Of a stretch of 64,000 bases of DNA, positions 42,750 through 51,927 are shown piece after piece. Under the pieces are notes generated by a model, which saw only the letters and a program-made list of their open reading frames with translations, was not told where the DNA came from and made no database searches. How positions within the stretch are numbered: the first letter of the stretch is position 1; each line of letters starts with the position of its first letter. Where the stretch lies: NCBI RefSeq assembly GCF_900099915.1, contig NZ_FNDB01000003.1, positions 168,226-232,225 of the forward strand. The letters are read 5' to 3'. The position numbers and the translations under genes were made by a program. This stretch comes from Flavobacterium omnivorum (GTDB lineage: Bacteria; Bacteroidota; Bacteroidia; Flavobacteriales; Flavobacteriaceae).

Positions 42750-43850
42750 ATGTTAAAACAATTTTTCATCCTTTGTTCCGGAGCTGATAAAGACTTAATT
42801 GAAGGCTGTTCCGAAGGCGAACAAACTAAATATATAGGCATTGGAGCTACCGTTTTCTTTACCGCCGTAATGGCTTTTATTGCCAGTTCTTATGCGCTGT
42901 TCACTGTGTTTGACAATGTGTTTCCCGCATTACTCTTTGGATTAGTCTGGAGTTTACTTATTTTTAATTTAGATCGTTTTATTGTATCCACCATTCGAAA
43001 AAGAGATCGCTTTGGAAGTGAATTTCTACAGGCAACTCCCCGAATTATTTTGGCAGTAATTATCGCTATTGTAATTTCAAAACCATTGGAAATTAAAATC
43101 TTCGAGAAAGAGATTAATACCGTTTTACTAAAGGAGAAAAACGCCATGGCTTTGAGTAACAAAAAGGAAGTAGCTACTTATTTCAAATCGGATTTAGATA
43201 AAAATAAAACAGAAATCGACAATTTGAAATCAGAAATCACAAACAAGGAGAAAGAAGTCAATACGCTCTATGAAACGTACATCACTGAAGCTGAAGGAAC
43301 AGCTGGCACCAAAAAGTTAGGCAAAGGCCCCGTTTTTAAAGAAAAAATTGCCAAACATAATTTGGCTTCTGCCCAATTGGATTCGATCAAAAAAGCCAAC
43401 CTAGCTAAGATTATCACCATAGAAAAAAATTCTCAGACACTGCAAACTGATTTAGATAAAAAAGTTACCGAAAGCCAACCTATAATAGATAGTTTTGACG
43501 GTTTAATGGCTCGAATCAATGCCTTGGATAAGTTACCTTGGCTGCCTTCTTTTTTTATCATGCTCTTGTTTCTAGCCATTGAAACGTCTCCTATTATTGC
43601 TAAACTTTTATCTCCAAAAGGCGAATACGATTATAAATTAGAAGATCTGGAAACAGCATTAAAAGCAACAATTGAACAAGACAAATACCAACGTACTTTG
43701 TTGGTTAAAACTAGTGCAACCATGCACGATAAAATCTACGGAGACCTAGTAGACGACAAACATTTGTATGATTTACAACGCAAAAACGCTTCTGATTTAA
43801 TAGAATTACAATCTAATAATTTTGTAGAAAAGCAGAAAAGAACACTTTAG
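42750..43850 (+). CDS. DUF4407 membrane protein with coiled coil
   Basis: 366 residues from ATG 42750. The family start FILCSGADKDLIEGCSEGEQ is followed by two close membrane helices (IGATVFFTAVMAFIASSYAL; ALLFGLVWSLLIFNLDRFIV) and a third (ATPRIILAVIIAIVISKPL). About 130 residues of charged coiled coil then lead to a last helix (SFFIMLLFLAIETSPIIAKLL) and a cytoplasmic tail. The architecture is typical of DUF4407; the function is unknown. Confidence 0.9.
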   Translation: MLKQFFILCSGADKDLIEGCSEGEQTKYIGIGATVFFTAVMAFIASSYALFTVFDNVFPALLFGLVWSLLIFNLDRFIVSTIRKRDRFGSEFLQATPRIILAVIIAIVISKPLEIKIFEKEINTVLLKEKNAMALSNKKEVATYFKSDLDKNKTEIDNLKSEITNKEKEVNTLYETYITEAEGTAGTKKLGKGPVFKEKIAKHNLASAQLDSIKKANLAKIITIEKNSQTLQTDLDKKVTESQPIIDSFDGLMARINALDKLPWLPSFFIMLLFLAIETSPIIAKLLSPKGEYDYKLEDLETALKATIEQDKYQRTLLVKTSATMHDKIYGDLVDDKHLYDLQRKNASDLIELQSNNFVEKQKRTL

Positions 43851-43865
43851 TCTTAATGTTAGAAA

Positions 43866-43922
43866 GTCGAAAGTCCTAAAGTCAAAAGATAACGTATTAC
43901 TTTTGACTTTAGGACTTTCGAC
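43866..43922. terminator. Bidirectional terminator with a 23-bp perfect stem
   Basis: gtcgaaagtcctaaagtcaa and its exact complement extend to 23 bp, with an 11-nt loop and an additional outer stem agtctta/taagact. It separates the convergent DUF4407 and PH-domain genes. Confidence 0.9.
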
Positions 43923-43933
43923 TTTAAGACTAA

Positions 43934-44644
43934 TTACATATAGCTCAAAATTTCTTTTTTGAAAGCATCGTACTCTCCTTGCAAAATCAAACCGTTGTCT
44001 AGTAATTTTTTATAATTCTGTAGTTTTTCAAAAAGTGCATCCTGCGACAAGTTGTGCAAACCATTTTCTTTTTGAAGATCAGCAGGTGCATTGAACTCCT
44101 CGGATTTCAAATTAAAAGGTGGAGGTGTAATGGTCATTATTTCAGCAAAGCTAGTCACTTCTTCCGTCTCCATTTCTTCAATAATTTCCTCTTCTTGTAC
44201 CACAACCATTGGATCTTCATCAAATGTTGATGCATTAAAAACGGCACCATTTTTTAGTAGATCCAATTGTTCTTTAGCATAAGTAAAAATCTTTCTCGCT
44301 TGAATTTTTGGAATATAATCAATCGAAACCTCCATATTAGTTCGAGTTGTAAATGAAAACTCGGAACCTAAAATATTTTCTTTTACAAAAGTGCCTTCAA
44401 TCTCATCCCAAGTGTAATCAATAAAATTCATGGAAAGTCCCAGATTTTTAGGCTGACAAATAATAATTCTTTTATTCGTCATCACAATACTATCTGGCAA
44501 AACAGTAATCGCTGGTTTTTTTTGAACAGCGATATATCCTATTTCCTCATTCTTCATCAATAAATCACTCAATTTTGAAGCTATTTTTTCAATGGCTTTT
44601 GGATCTTGTTCTTCGTTTAAAAACTTCTTAAATTGTTCTTTCAT
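43934..44644 (-). CDS. PH-domain protein with C-terminal SHOCT-like motif
   Basis: 236 residues. A bacterial PH/YokE-like domain occupies about 25-135 (YIAVQKKPAITVLPDSIVMT; DYTWDEIEGTFVKENI). An acidic linker follows. The C-terminal hairpin LFEKLQNYKKLLDNGLILQG-EYDAFKKEIL is SHOCT-like. Such proteins may bind membranes or act as oligomerisation modules. Cytoplasmic; function unknown. Confidence 0.8.
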   Translation of the reverse strand: MKEQFKKFLNEEQDPKAIEKIASKLSDLLMKNEEIGYIAVQKKPAITVLPDSIVMTNKRIIICQPKNLGLSMNFIDYTWDEIEGTFVKENILGSEFSFTTRTNMEVSIDYIPKIQARKIFTYAKEQLDLLKNGAVFNASTFDEDPMVVVQEEEIIEEMETEEVTSFAEIMTITPPPFNLKSEEFNAPADLQKENGLHNLSQDALFEKLQNYKKLLDNGLILQGEYDAFKKEILSYM

Positions 44645-44711
44645 TTTTATGCTGAATTTATTTCAGTACCTGTTTATTATTTATATCTAAATTCCCTCGC
44701 AAAAGTAATAC

Positions 44712-45083
44712 CTAATTTTCTGATTCTAGAATTTCGTTTTGCAATTTATTTGTTAAACTTTTGAAAACCAAATCATAGGAATGGTTGATCAACTCTTTGA
44801 CCAAAGCATCCGAAACTGACTCATTTATAGCTATAGTGTTCCAATGGGTTTTACTCATGTGAAAGCCAGGCTGAATCGCATCATAATCAGCACGTAATTC
44901 CTCAGCACGCTCTGGATCACATTTTAAATTAACAGAGGGTTTTCCTTTTTCCCACTGACTTAAGGATGTCAATGCAAACATCTTGCCGCCCACTTTAAAA
45001 ACTAAAGTATCTTCATCAAAAGGAAAATGCGCTGTGACTCCTTTTTTTGCAAGACAATATTCGTAATAGCTTTCTAAATTCAT
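44712..45083 (-). CDS. MmcQ/YjbR family protein
   Basis: 123 residues. The family begins ESYYEYCLAKKGVTAHFPFD and continues VFKVGGKMFALTSLS, SVNLKCDPERAEELR and HMSKTHWNTI. This is the double-wing DNA-binding fold called CyaY-like/YjbR. The biological role is not established. The start is placed at 45083 (MNLES), three codons inside the longest frame. The cyclase gene ends 10 bp upstream, so they are co-transcribed. Confidence 0.9.
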   Translation of the reverse strand: MNLESYYEYCLAKKGVTAHFPFDEDTLVFKVGGKMFALTSLSQWEKGKPSVNLKCDPERAEELRADYDAIQPGFHMSKTHWNTIAINESVSDALVKELINHSYDLVFKSLTNKLQNEILESEN

Positions 45084-45093
45084 TAGATCCAAA

Positions 45094-45882
45094 TTAGATA
45101 TTTAGCATGGAGAACAAAACTGGTTTGCTCGGACTTGCATCATTTTCGAAAGAAGCAATTTGCAGGTTCAACAAATAACTCCCGTCTGGAATAGCATCTG
45201 GCACGTAAATCATTTCGGTAATCGTCGCCTCTACTCGGGCATCCGAATTTAAAGTATTCACGTCAGTCACATTCCAAAAAGCTTTGTGTGCCAAAAGTTT
45301 TCCTTCGTCCTTTTCTTTATCTACGCTTGGAAGATCAATTAGCAAGTGTTGGATCCCGCTTTCGCGAATGAAACGCGCAGCATCTTCCTCCAAATATGGC
45401 GGATTGGTATTCGAATATTTTAATGATTTTTTTATATTAAAATTAGGAAGCGTTCTAATGATTAGAGCTTCTTTTGGAACACCTAATTTCAGTGCCACAT
45501 CGAGCGTAGTCGAAATACTATCCAAAGTAATCACCAAATCCTCTCCTTGCAATTCCGGCACAACCGAAATCAATTCAGCCAAAAAGAAAAACTGTTTCAA
45601 CGATTGATTAATGCTGTAAAATTCTCGTGTAATATGCCCCAAACATTCCGTGTGAGTTCCATGTCCGTGAGGATTGAAGAAAATGTTATTGAAATTAGTG
45701 GATGATTTCCCTTCCGAAACTTTCCCTATCCAATCTCCAAAAACCACGGGTTCAATAACTGGTTTATCAATGTACCAAGCAATTGGATTGTCATCGGTAT
45801 TTGTTAACGGAATCGAAATATCAATGGGTTTTGATAGATCGACTTTAATTGTTTGATTGTTATGTTGAACTGTTGCTAACAC
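45094..45882 (-). CDS. Cyclase/kynurenine formamidase-like hydrolase
   Basis: 262 residues. The metal-binding segment NPHGHGTHTECLGH near residue 70 matches the H-x-G-T-H-x-D/E signature of the cyclase family, which contains bacterial kynurenine formamidases. LLIDLPSVDKEKDEG and LLNLQIASF support the fold. The family hydrolyses amides or lactones; no kynurenine genes are adjacent, so the substrate is left open. Confidence 0.88.
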   Translation of the reverse strand: MLATVQHNNQTIKVDLSKPIDISIPLTNTDDNPIAWYIDKPVIEPVVFGDWIGKVSEGKSSTNFNNIFFNPHGHGTHTECLGHITREFYSINQSLKQFFFLAELISVVPELQGEDLVITLDSISTTLDVALKLGVPKEALIIRTLPNFNIKKSLKYSNTNPPYLEEDAARFIRESGIQHLLIDLPSVDKEKDEGKLLAHKAFWNVTDVNTLNSDARVEATITEMIYVPDAIPDGSYLLNLQIASFENDASPSKPVLFSMLNI

Positions 45883-45969
45883 AAGTTGTTTTTTTATGCT
45901 ACTCAGACGCGACTACACAAAATTCCTTTCAACTTTGCGTAAAACTTTGCGACCTTTGCGGTTACGTTA

Positions 45970-47148
45970 CTATTCCAAATTTAAGTAAAATAAGTCTGAT
46001 GCAATTCCATCCGTCAAAAACTTTCCTTTTACTGTTGGTTTCAAAATATTGTTTTCGACAAAAACTAAATCATCATCAAGGAATTTCTGAGTCTGTTTAT
46101 TCAAATATTCCAAATACTCACTCCCAAATTCAGTTTTGATTCTATCCAAAGAAACGCCCCAAATCGTTCGTAATCCGGTCATAATATATTCGTTATAACG
46201 GTCCGCTTTTGATAGCGTTTCCATTTCGTTTGGTAATTTATCCTCTTGAATGGATTTTAAATAAAGGGAATTATTCGCAATATTCCAGCTTCTAGAAACA
46301 CCGTCATAACTGTGCGCCGAAGGGCCAATGCCCATGTATTTTTTTCCCAACCAATAAGCCGAATTGTTTTTTGAAAAATAATTCTCTTTTCCAAAATTTG
46401 ATAACTCATAGTGAATAAACCCTTTCGATTCAAGCATCTCAACCAATATCATAAAATGTTCCTGAGCCACTTCGTCTTTGGGCGCTTCCATTTTTCCGGT
46501 TTGAATCATTTTATTCATTGCTGTTTTGGGCTCAACCGTTAAAGCATAACTCGAAATGTGTGGCACCCCAACAGAAAGGGCCTTTTCGATATTCTGCTTC
46601 CATTTTTCATTGCTCATCCCCGGAACGCCATAGATCAAATCAAGCGAAATATTATCAAAATATTTGGTGGCTTCTTCTAAACATTTTTGGGCTTCCTCTG
46701 AATTATGCGCGCGATTCATCAACTTCAAATCGTCTTCAAAAAACGATTGAATCCCGATGGAAAGTCGATTGATTCCGATAGAACGATACTCTTCAAAAAT
46801 TGTTCTCGACTGCGCTCCTACTGACAAAGTAGTCAAATCATCAGGATTGGCTTCAAGTGTGATTTCGGGATTTGGAGCAACAGTATAATTTTTATAAATC
46901 GTATCAATCAGAAGTTTCAAATCAGAAATCTGCAAAACAGAGGGTGTTCCGCCTCCAAAATAAATAGTTTCAATTTGGGTGTCACTTCGAGCGCCCTCGA
47001 GAAGCTCAAATTCGCTTTTGCGCATTTGGATTTCTTTAGCCAAAGCCAAAACCATCTCTTCTTTCTTATTCATCGAAGTCGAAAAATGAAAGTCACAGTA
47101 ATGACACGCTTGCTTGCAAAAAGGTATATGTATGTAGATTCCGCTCAT
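45970..47148 (-). CDS. hemW: Radical SAM heme chaperone HemW
   Basis: 392 residues. The radical SAM cluster CKQACHYC gives cysteines 11, 15 and 18, preceded by the typical GIYIHIPF. YFGGGTPSVL, EANPDDLT and RLSIGIQSF are the SAM-binding and barrel motifs, and the HemN C-terminal domain is present. The fourth residue after the cluster (CDF) is typical of HemW and not of the oxygen-independent coproporphyrinogen oxidase. It delivers heme to target proteins in the cytoplasm. Confidence 0.93.
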   Translation of the reverse strand: MSGIYIHIPFCKQACHYCDFHFSTSMNKKEEMVLALAKEIQMRKSEFELLEGARSDTQIETIYFGGGTPSVLQISDLKLLIDTIYKNYTVAPNPEITLEANPDDLTTLSVGAQSRTIFEEYRSIGINRLSIGIQSFFEDDLKLMNRAHNSEEAQKCLEEATKYFDNISLDLIYGVPGMSNEKWKQNIEKALSVGVPHISSYALTVEPKTAMNKMIQTGKMEAPKDEVAQEHFMILVEMLESKGFIHYELSNFGKENYFSKNNSAYWLGKKYMGIGPSAHSYDGVSRSWNIANNSLYLKSIQEDKLPNEMETLSKADRYNEYIMTGLRTIWGVSLDRIKTEFGSEYLEYLNKQTQKFLDDDLVFVENNILKPTVKGKFLTDGIASDLFYLNLE

Positions 47149-47210
47149 TTATTAGTATTCAGTCGCAGTCGTAGTTTCCAGTTGCTGAGACTGAAAACTG
47201 CGACTGAAAA

Positions 47211-47765
47211 TTATTTTTTTACTCGTTCTTCATTTTGTTTGACAAAAGCATCCCAACCGGTATAGCTTTTCGTTCCAACGACCTTTCCAGAATTGAAAAA
47301 GTGACAAACAGCAGCTGCCAAACCATCAGTACTATCCAGGTTCTTAGGTAATTCCTTCAGCCCTAAAAGTTGTTGTAGCATCTTAGCGACTTGTTCCTTA
47401 CTGGCATTTCCGTTTCCGGTAATAGCCATTTTTATTTTCTTGGGTTCGTACTCGGTTATGGGAATATCTCTCGAAAGGCCTGCTGCCATTGCTACACCTT
47501 GTGCGCGTCCTAACTTTAACATCGATTGCACATTTTTACCAAAAAAAGGCGCTTCAATTGCGATTTCATCTGGATTGTGTGTATCGATTAACTCAATCGT
47601 ACGTTCGAAAATGATTTTCAGCTTTTGATAATGATTATCGTATTTGGACAATTGCAATTCGTTCAATTGCAAAAACTCCATTTTTTTGTTGACAATTTTT
47701 ATCAATCCAAAACCCATAATCGTCGTTCCTGGGTCAATTCCTAATATGATGCGTTCGTTTGCCAA
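47211..47765 (-). CDS. ruvC: Holliday junction resolvase RuvC
   Basis: 184 residues from a TTG start at 47765 (LANERIILGIDPGTTIMGFG). The first catalytic Asp is in GIDPGTT; further acidic residues are in AIEAPFFGKN and STDGLAAAVCHF. It cleaves Holliday junctions with RuvAB. The only ATG available (47804) would add 13 unrelated residues and overlap the divergent gene that starts at 47789, so the TTG start fits better. This choice is inference. Confidence 0.9.
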   Translation of the reverse strand: MANERIILGIDPGTTIMGFGLIKIVNKKMEFLQLNELQLSKYDNHYQKLKIIFERTIELIDTHNPDEIAIEAPFFGKNVQSMLKLGRAQGVAMAAGLSRDIPITEYEPKKIKMAITGNGNASKEQVAKMLQQLLGLKELPKNLDSTDGLAAAVCHFFNSGKVVGTKSYTGWDAFVKQNEERVKK

Positions 47766-47788
47766 TTTTAATTTGTTATTTTGCAGTA

Positions 47789-48763
47789 ATGATTCCAATT
47801 CCACACAAAACTAAGCAATTCCTCGTACTTCTAATCAAAGTTTTGATTGTGGGCGGTGCGTTTTATTTTATTTACAATCAATTGGCCAATAACGACAAAC
47901 TCGATTGGCAGAAATTCATTGTTTTATTCCAAAAAAATCAATCTATTGGCCCCATCGCGTTTATTTTGTTTTTGAGTGTTTTAAATCGCTTTTTTGAAAT
48001 TTTAAAATGGCAAAACTTAGCATCTATTGTTAAACCTATTACTGCAGCTGAAGCTACAAAACAAGTTCTTGCAGCACAAACAGCAGGGATTTTTACTCCA
48101 AATGGCATAGGCGAATATGCCGGAAAAGCACTTTTTTTTGATAAATCAGAAACTAAAAAAGTAATTTTCCTAAACTTAATTTGCAACGAAATCCAAATGA
48201 TTTTAACCGTTTTCATTGGGATCGTTGGTTTGTTGTATTTTAACACGCAATTCCAAGTAATTATGACGAAAACAGTTACAATCCTCTTTGCAATTCTGAC
48301 GCTTGCTTTTATTGTTTTATTTTCGGTAAAAAAAGTAAAAATCAAAGGCTATTCTATTGAAAAACTACTTCATAAAATCAATGAAATTCCAAAACAAATC
48401 CATCAAAAAAATAGCTGTCTAGGAGTTTGTCGCTATTTGGTTTTTTCACATCAATACTATTTTTTGTTCCTCGTTTTTGATGTTGATTTGCCCTATCTAT
48501 TAGTAATGTCGGCAATAACTAGCGTTTATTTTATTGCATCCTCCATACCTACTTTTCAATTTTTAGACTTTGCCGTAAAAGGAAGTGTTGCCGTTTATTT
48601 CTTTGGAATCCTTGGAGTAAATGAGTGGATTGTAATTTTTATTTCTACGTTGATGTGGTTTTTAAATGTAGTTTTACCCGCTATAATTGGTAGCTATTAT
48701 GTACTAAATTTTCAAATTCTCATCCCATCCGTCTTCGATGGAGAGAGAGAAGCCACTTTATAA
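47789..48763 (+). CDS. Flippase-like (LPG synthase TM-region) membrane protein
   Basis: 324 residues with seven or eight membrane segments (LVLLIKVLIVGGAFYFIYN; IAFILFLSVLNRFFEIL; IQMILTVFIGIVGLLYF; ILFAILTLAFIVLFSV). FTPNGIGEYAGKALFF is a conserved loop of the lysylphosphatidylglycerol synthase TM-region/YbhN family. ATG 47789 is preferred to 47759. The gene overlaps the following glycosyltransferase by 26 bp, suggesting they work together in lipid-linked sugar metabolism. Confidence 0.85.
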   Translation: MIPIPHKTKQFLVLLIKVLIVGGAFYFIYNQLANNDKLDWQKFIVLFQKNQSIGPIAFILFLSVLNRFFEILKWQNLASIVKPITAAEATKQVLAAQTAGIFTPNGIGEYAGKALFFDKSETKKVIFLNLICNEIQMILTVFIGIVGLLYFNTQFQVIMTKTVTILFAILTLAFIVLFSVKKVKIKGYSIEKLLHKINEIPKQIHQKNSCLGVCRYLVFSHQYYFLFLVFDVDLPYLLVMSAITSVYFIASSIPTFQFLDFAVKGSVAVYFFGILGVNEWIVIFISTLMWFLNVVLPAIIGSYYVLNFQILIPSVFDGEREATL

Positions 48764-49871
48764 AGTACTTATGATTACAGTTATTTTATTTATGATTCTT
48801 GCTATTTATTCCATTTTAATTGGACTTTTAATTTATGGCTTTACCAAAGTAAATACAATTAATTTTACTGGCTTAAAGCCAAAAACAAAATTCTCGATTG
48901 TTGTTCCTTTTCGGAATGAAGCCGAAAATTTACCTATTTTATTGAACAGTATATCACAATTAGATTATCCAACAGAATTGTTTAAAGTGATTTTAGTCGA
49001 TGATGAATCTGAGGAATCGTTTAAAATTCCAAGTTTAAAGTTTAAAGTTTCGGTCATAAATAACATTCGGGTTACTAATTCACCCAAAAAAGCTGCGATT
49101 GTAACTGCGATGCAAATTGTTAATACGGATTGGATTATCACCACCGATGCCGATTGTGTAGTTGATAAACACTGGTTATTAACCTTAGACAATCACATTC
49201 AACTTCATGATGTTGCCATGATTGCCGGCGCAGTAACGTATGATTGCGGTAATTCATTTTTGCATCATTTTCAGCAATTGGATTTAGCAAGTTTACAGGG
49301 TGCGACCATCGGTAGTTTTGGCATTAAGAAAGGATTTATGTGCAATGGCGCTAATTTTGCTTATACCAAATCTTTTTTTCAAAAACTAAATGGCTTTCAA
49401 GGAAATGATTCAATCGCTAGTGGAGATGATGTTTTCTTGTTGCAAAAAGCGATAGCACAATTTCCTGAAAAAGTACATTATTTGAAGTCGGAAAACACCA
49501 TTGTTCATACAAAACCGCTGGATAATTGGAACTCTTTATTTCAGCAAAGAGTACGTTGGGCTTCAAAAACAAGTTCGTATCAAAGTAGTTTTGGGAAAGC
49601 TTTGGGATTAATTGTTTTTGCTGGGAATTTGAGTTGGCTCTTGGTTCTTGTTTCTTGGTCCTTAGGCTTAAATACTTTTCAAAACTTCTTTTTAGTATGT
49701 GTTTTAAAGTTCTCTGTTGATACCATTTTGATATACAAAACTAATTATTTTTTGAATAACAGTAAAATGCGCTATTTGATTTTAAGCAGTTTGTTCTATC
49801 CTTTTTTTAGTACAAGTGTGGCTTTGTATTCGTTATTTGGAAAATACGAATGGAAAGGAAGAAGATTTTAA
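48738..49871 (+). CDS. Family 2 glycosyltransferase
   Basis: 377 residues. An N-terminal membrane helix (VILFMILAIYSILIGLLIY) precedes a GT-A domain: KFSIVVPFRNEAENLPILL, DDESEES, the DxD in TTDADCVVD, SGDDVFL, and QQRVRWASK (QxxRW) near 255. Three C-terminal membrane helices follow. This is the layout of processive or lipid-acceptor GT2 enzymes. The sugar and acceptor are unknown. It overlaps the flippase-like gene and may alternatively start at ATG 48771. Confidence 0.9.
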   Translation: MEREKPLYKVLMITVILFMILAIYSILIGLLIYGFTKVNTINFTGLKPKTKFSIVVPFRNEAENLPILLNSISQLDYPTELFKVILVDDESEESFKIPSLKFKVSVINNIRVTNSPKKAAIVTAMQIVNTDWIITTDADCVVDKHWLLTLDNHIQLHDVAMIAGAVTYDCGNSFLHHFQQLDLASLQGATIGSFGIKKGFMCNGANFAYTKSFFQKLNGFQGNDSIASGDDVFLLQKAIAQFPEKVHYLKSENTIVHTKPLDNWNSLFQQRVRWASKTSSYQSSFGKALGLIVFAGNLSWLLVLVSWSLGLNTFQNFFLVCVLKFSVDTILIYKTNYFLNNSKMRYLILSSLFYPFFSTSVALYSLFGKYEWKGRRF

Positions 49872-49931
49872 ATTGCAAGTTTTTGATTACAAATGTATTA
49901 AAAACTAAACTCATAGTTGTATACTAAAACC

Positions 49932-50008
49932 CTAGCCCAGATGGAAACGGCATCCTTTTTCTTTTTTTTAAAGAAAAAGATACAGTGAACAGCTGGAAAT
50001 AGCTCCAA
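49932..50008 (+). repeat. Flavobacterium-type intergenic repeat, copy 6
   Basis: agcccagatggaaacggcat, an A/T hairpin (ctttttctttt/aaagaaaaag), then acagtgaacagctgg. It has the same design as the copy at 10944. Confidence 0.75.
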
Positions 50009-50014
50009 AAAAAC

Positions 50015-50533
50015 CTACTCCACTTTGAGAATCACTGGAAGAATAAATTGCGTTTTTACAGGAATTCCGCGCTTAATGGCTGGATTAATTTTAGGAAAAT
50101 CAATCAAACGTGCCTTCAAGATACTATCAATTTTTATCGTGTCATAAGCCACCGAATCTTTGGGGAATTGTGGTTCAAATTGCATAGTAGCATTAGGGAA
50201 AATTGTGACCTTCACTTCAATGGTATCTAATTCCGGATAAAGAACTGAAAGGGTGTCAACGCTTAGTTTTTCTTGAATTAGTTGCGTTAAAACTTCAAAA
50301 AAGCATTGCTGACGTTGCGCTTTATTGTCTATTTTTTCACAATCTACTACCGATGGATATTCATCAACTTCTTTCCAGTTGATGGATTTCAGTTCCTTTT
50401 GCAGCAATTCCTTTTCGGAAGGAATTTGCTTGTCAAAGTATTGACAGGAATTAAAAAATATAAATACTAAAAAGAGGTAATAGTGCTTCAAGGTTTTATT
50501 TTTCAATGGAACTAATATTTTATAAAAATACAA
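50015..50533 (-). CDS. Putative lipoprotein with TonB C-terminal-like fold
   Basis: 172 residues. A lipoprotein-type signal (YYLFLVFIFFNSC) precedes a region with DCEKIDNKAQRQQCFFEVLT and LDTIEVKVTIFPNATMQFEP. The end (KINPAIKRGIPVKTQFILPV) has the 'P-a-kRG-PV...LPV' pattern of TonB-like C-terminal domains. It lacks the usual transmembrane anchor of energy transducers. Function unknown. It abuts the next upstream gene (stop to start, no gap), so they form an operon. Confidence 0.7.
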   Translation of the reverse strand: MYFYKILVPLKNKTLKHYYLFLVFIFFNSCQYFDKQIPSEKELLQKELKSINWKEVDEYPSVVDCEKIDNKAQRQQCFFEVLTQLIQEKLSVDTLSVLYPELDTIEVKVTIFPNATMQFEPQFPKDSVAYDTIKIDSILKARLIDFPKINPAIKRGIPVKTQFILPVILKVE

Positions 50534-50926
50534 TTATTTTTTTTGAGATGCTTTGTAAATTAAATAATCTTCGTAGGATTCAGCGAACCATTTCTTTTTG
50601 TTTGTATCGGCAATTTCCTTTTGATCAGGATACAAAGCTGCCAATCGGTCTGAGAAAATAGCAATTTGAATGGTATATTTAAAGTACTCCTGCTTTGTCA
50701 AAACTACATCAGTACTGGCTTTTTTGTCAAAAAATTCAAAAAAAAGTGCATCAAAGTCTTTCAATGAAAAATTTAATACTTTTACCCTATTTTCATTGTA
50801 GATAGTCTCTTTCAAGACCATGTCGGCATCCGCTTCCTTTTTTTCCTGAGCCTTTAGTGAAGAAATAGAAAAGAAAAGCGATAATGTCAATAATTGTATT
50901 AATTTAATTCCATTTATTTGATACAT
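50534..50926 (-). CDS. Hypothetical exported protein
   Basis: 130 residues with a signal peptide (LLTLSLFFSISSLKAQ). The mature part is helical (FSLKDFDALFFEFFDKK; YFKYTIQIAIFSDRLAALYP). It probably works with the following lipoprotein, whose gene begins directly after its stop. Family not recognised. Confidence 0.7.
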   Translation of the reverse strand: MYQINGIKLIQLLTLSLFFSISSLKAQEKKEADADMVLKETIYNENRVKVLNFSLKDFDALFFEFFDKKASTDVVLTKQEYFKYTIQIAIFSDRLAALYPDQKEIADTNKKKWFAESYEDYLIYKASQKK

Positions 50927-50968
50927 CCGTGTTGCTTTTATGTTGTCAAAATTACTAAAAATAAATTT

Positions 50969-51469
50969 ATGGACATCTTACTTTTAACTCTTGGTTTCGT
51001 ATGCATTATGGTAGGCTTATTAGGGAGTTTTTTACCAGTTTTGCCGGGGCCAAGTATGAGCTGGATTGGTTTAGCACTACTCTATTTTACAAATGCTGTT
51101 CCTGCTAATTATTGGATTCTTGGGATTACTTTGGTTATTACTGTAATTGTATCCGTTTTGGATTACGTGATTCCGGCTAAAGGCACTAAAAAATTTGGAG
51201 GCAGTTCTTACGGTATTTGGGGGACAAACATTGGCTTAGTTGTTGGGATTATTACTCCCATTCCTTTTGGCTTCCTTATAGGTCCGTTTGTGGGTGCTTT
51301 GATAGGAGAACTTATTTTTGATTACAAAGACCACAACAGAGCGTTGAAAGCAGCCGCAGGGTCTTTTGTTGGGTTTCTAGCGTCTACTTTTATGAAGTTT
51401 TTGATTTGCGTACTTTTTCTGGGATTATACAGCTCGATTGTTTGGCATTATAAATCTGAACTATTTTAA
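50969..51469 (+). CDS. DUF456 family membrane protein
   Basis: 166 residues with four membrane segments. The N-terminal signature LLGSFLPVLPGPSMSWIGL and the glycine-rich loop FGGSSYGIWGTNIGLVVGI are typical of DUF456. ATG 50969 is preferred over 50918, which would overlap the divergent gene. Unknown function; inner membrane. Confidence 0.9.
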   Translation: MDILLLTLGFVCIMVGLLGSFLPVLPGPSMSWIGLALLYFTNAVPANYWILGITLVITVIVSVLDYVIPAKGTKKFGGSSYGIWGTNIGLVVGIITPIPFGFLIGPFVGALIGELIFDYKDHNRALKAAAGSFVGFLASTFMKFLICVLFLGLYSSIVWHYKSELF

Positions 51470-51927
51470 CAGCTTCAAAAAAGGGAGGTGTCACTATTTA
51501 CAAGGCGGCAAAAGTTTCCTTACATACTTTATTGTTAATCCACTCGTGATAAAAACAAATTGAAGATTACTATTTTAATCATGCTAAATATTATTTTATC
51601 AGAAAAATAGCTGTCGGAATCACCAACTGCGATAGAATGCTTTCCTTTTTAGTAATCAAGATAAAATTTTTTGCTAATTTAGATGAATATTAAATTGGCT
51701 TTAATAACTAAAATAACGAAGTTAAAGTTTGAACTTTGACCAATGTAAGGCGCTATGCTTTTTGAAATTTCAACATTAAAAAAAAGAAACATTAATTTAT
51801 CTGTAAAATGATATTTTTAACAAGCTAAGATAAAATTTTTTTATTCTAAAAATTTAAATTATCGTGCGATACCATTTTTAATTTTCAAAAATATCAATTA
51901 AACCTATAAAAAATTACGGACTATATC
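51470..51927. other. Intergenic stretch without recognisable genes
   Basis: 458 bp of AT-rich sequence between the DUF456 and methyltransferase genes. No tRNA, strong hairpin or REP copy was found, and no convincing promoter box close to the ATG at 51928. Confidence 0.55.

Noticed and set aside
51470..51927. Cryptic gene or RNA in the 458-bp gap
   Set aside because: No frame of useful length, no strong hairpin, no tRNA-like fold recognised.
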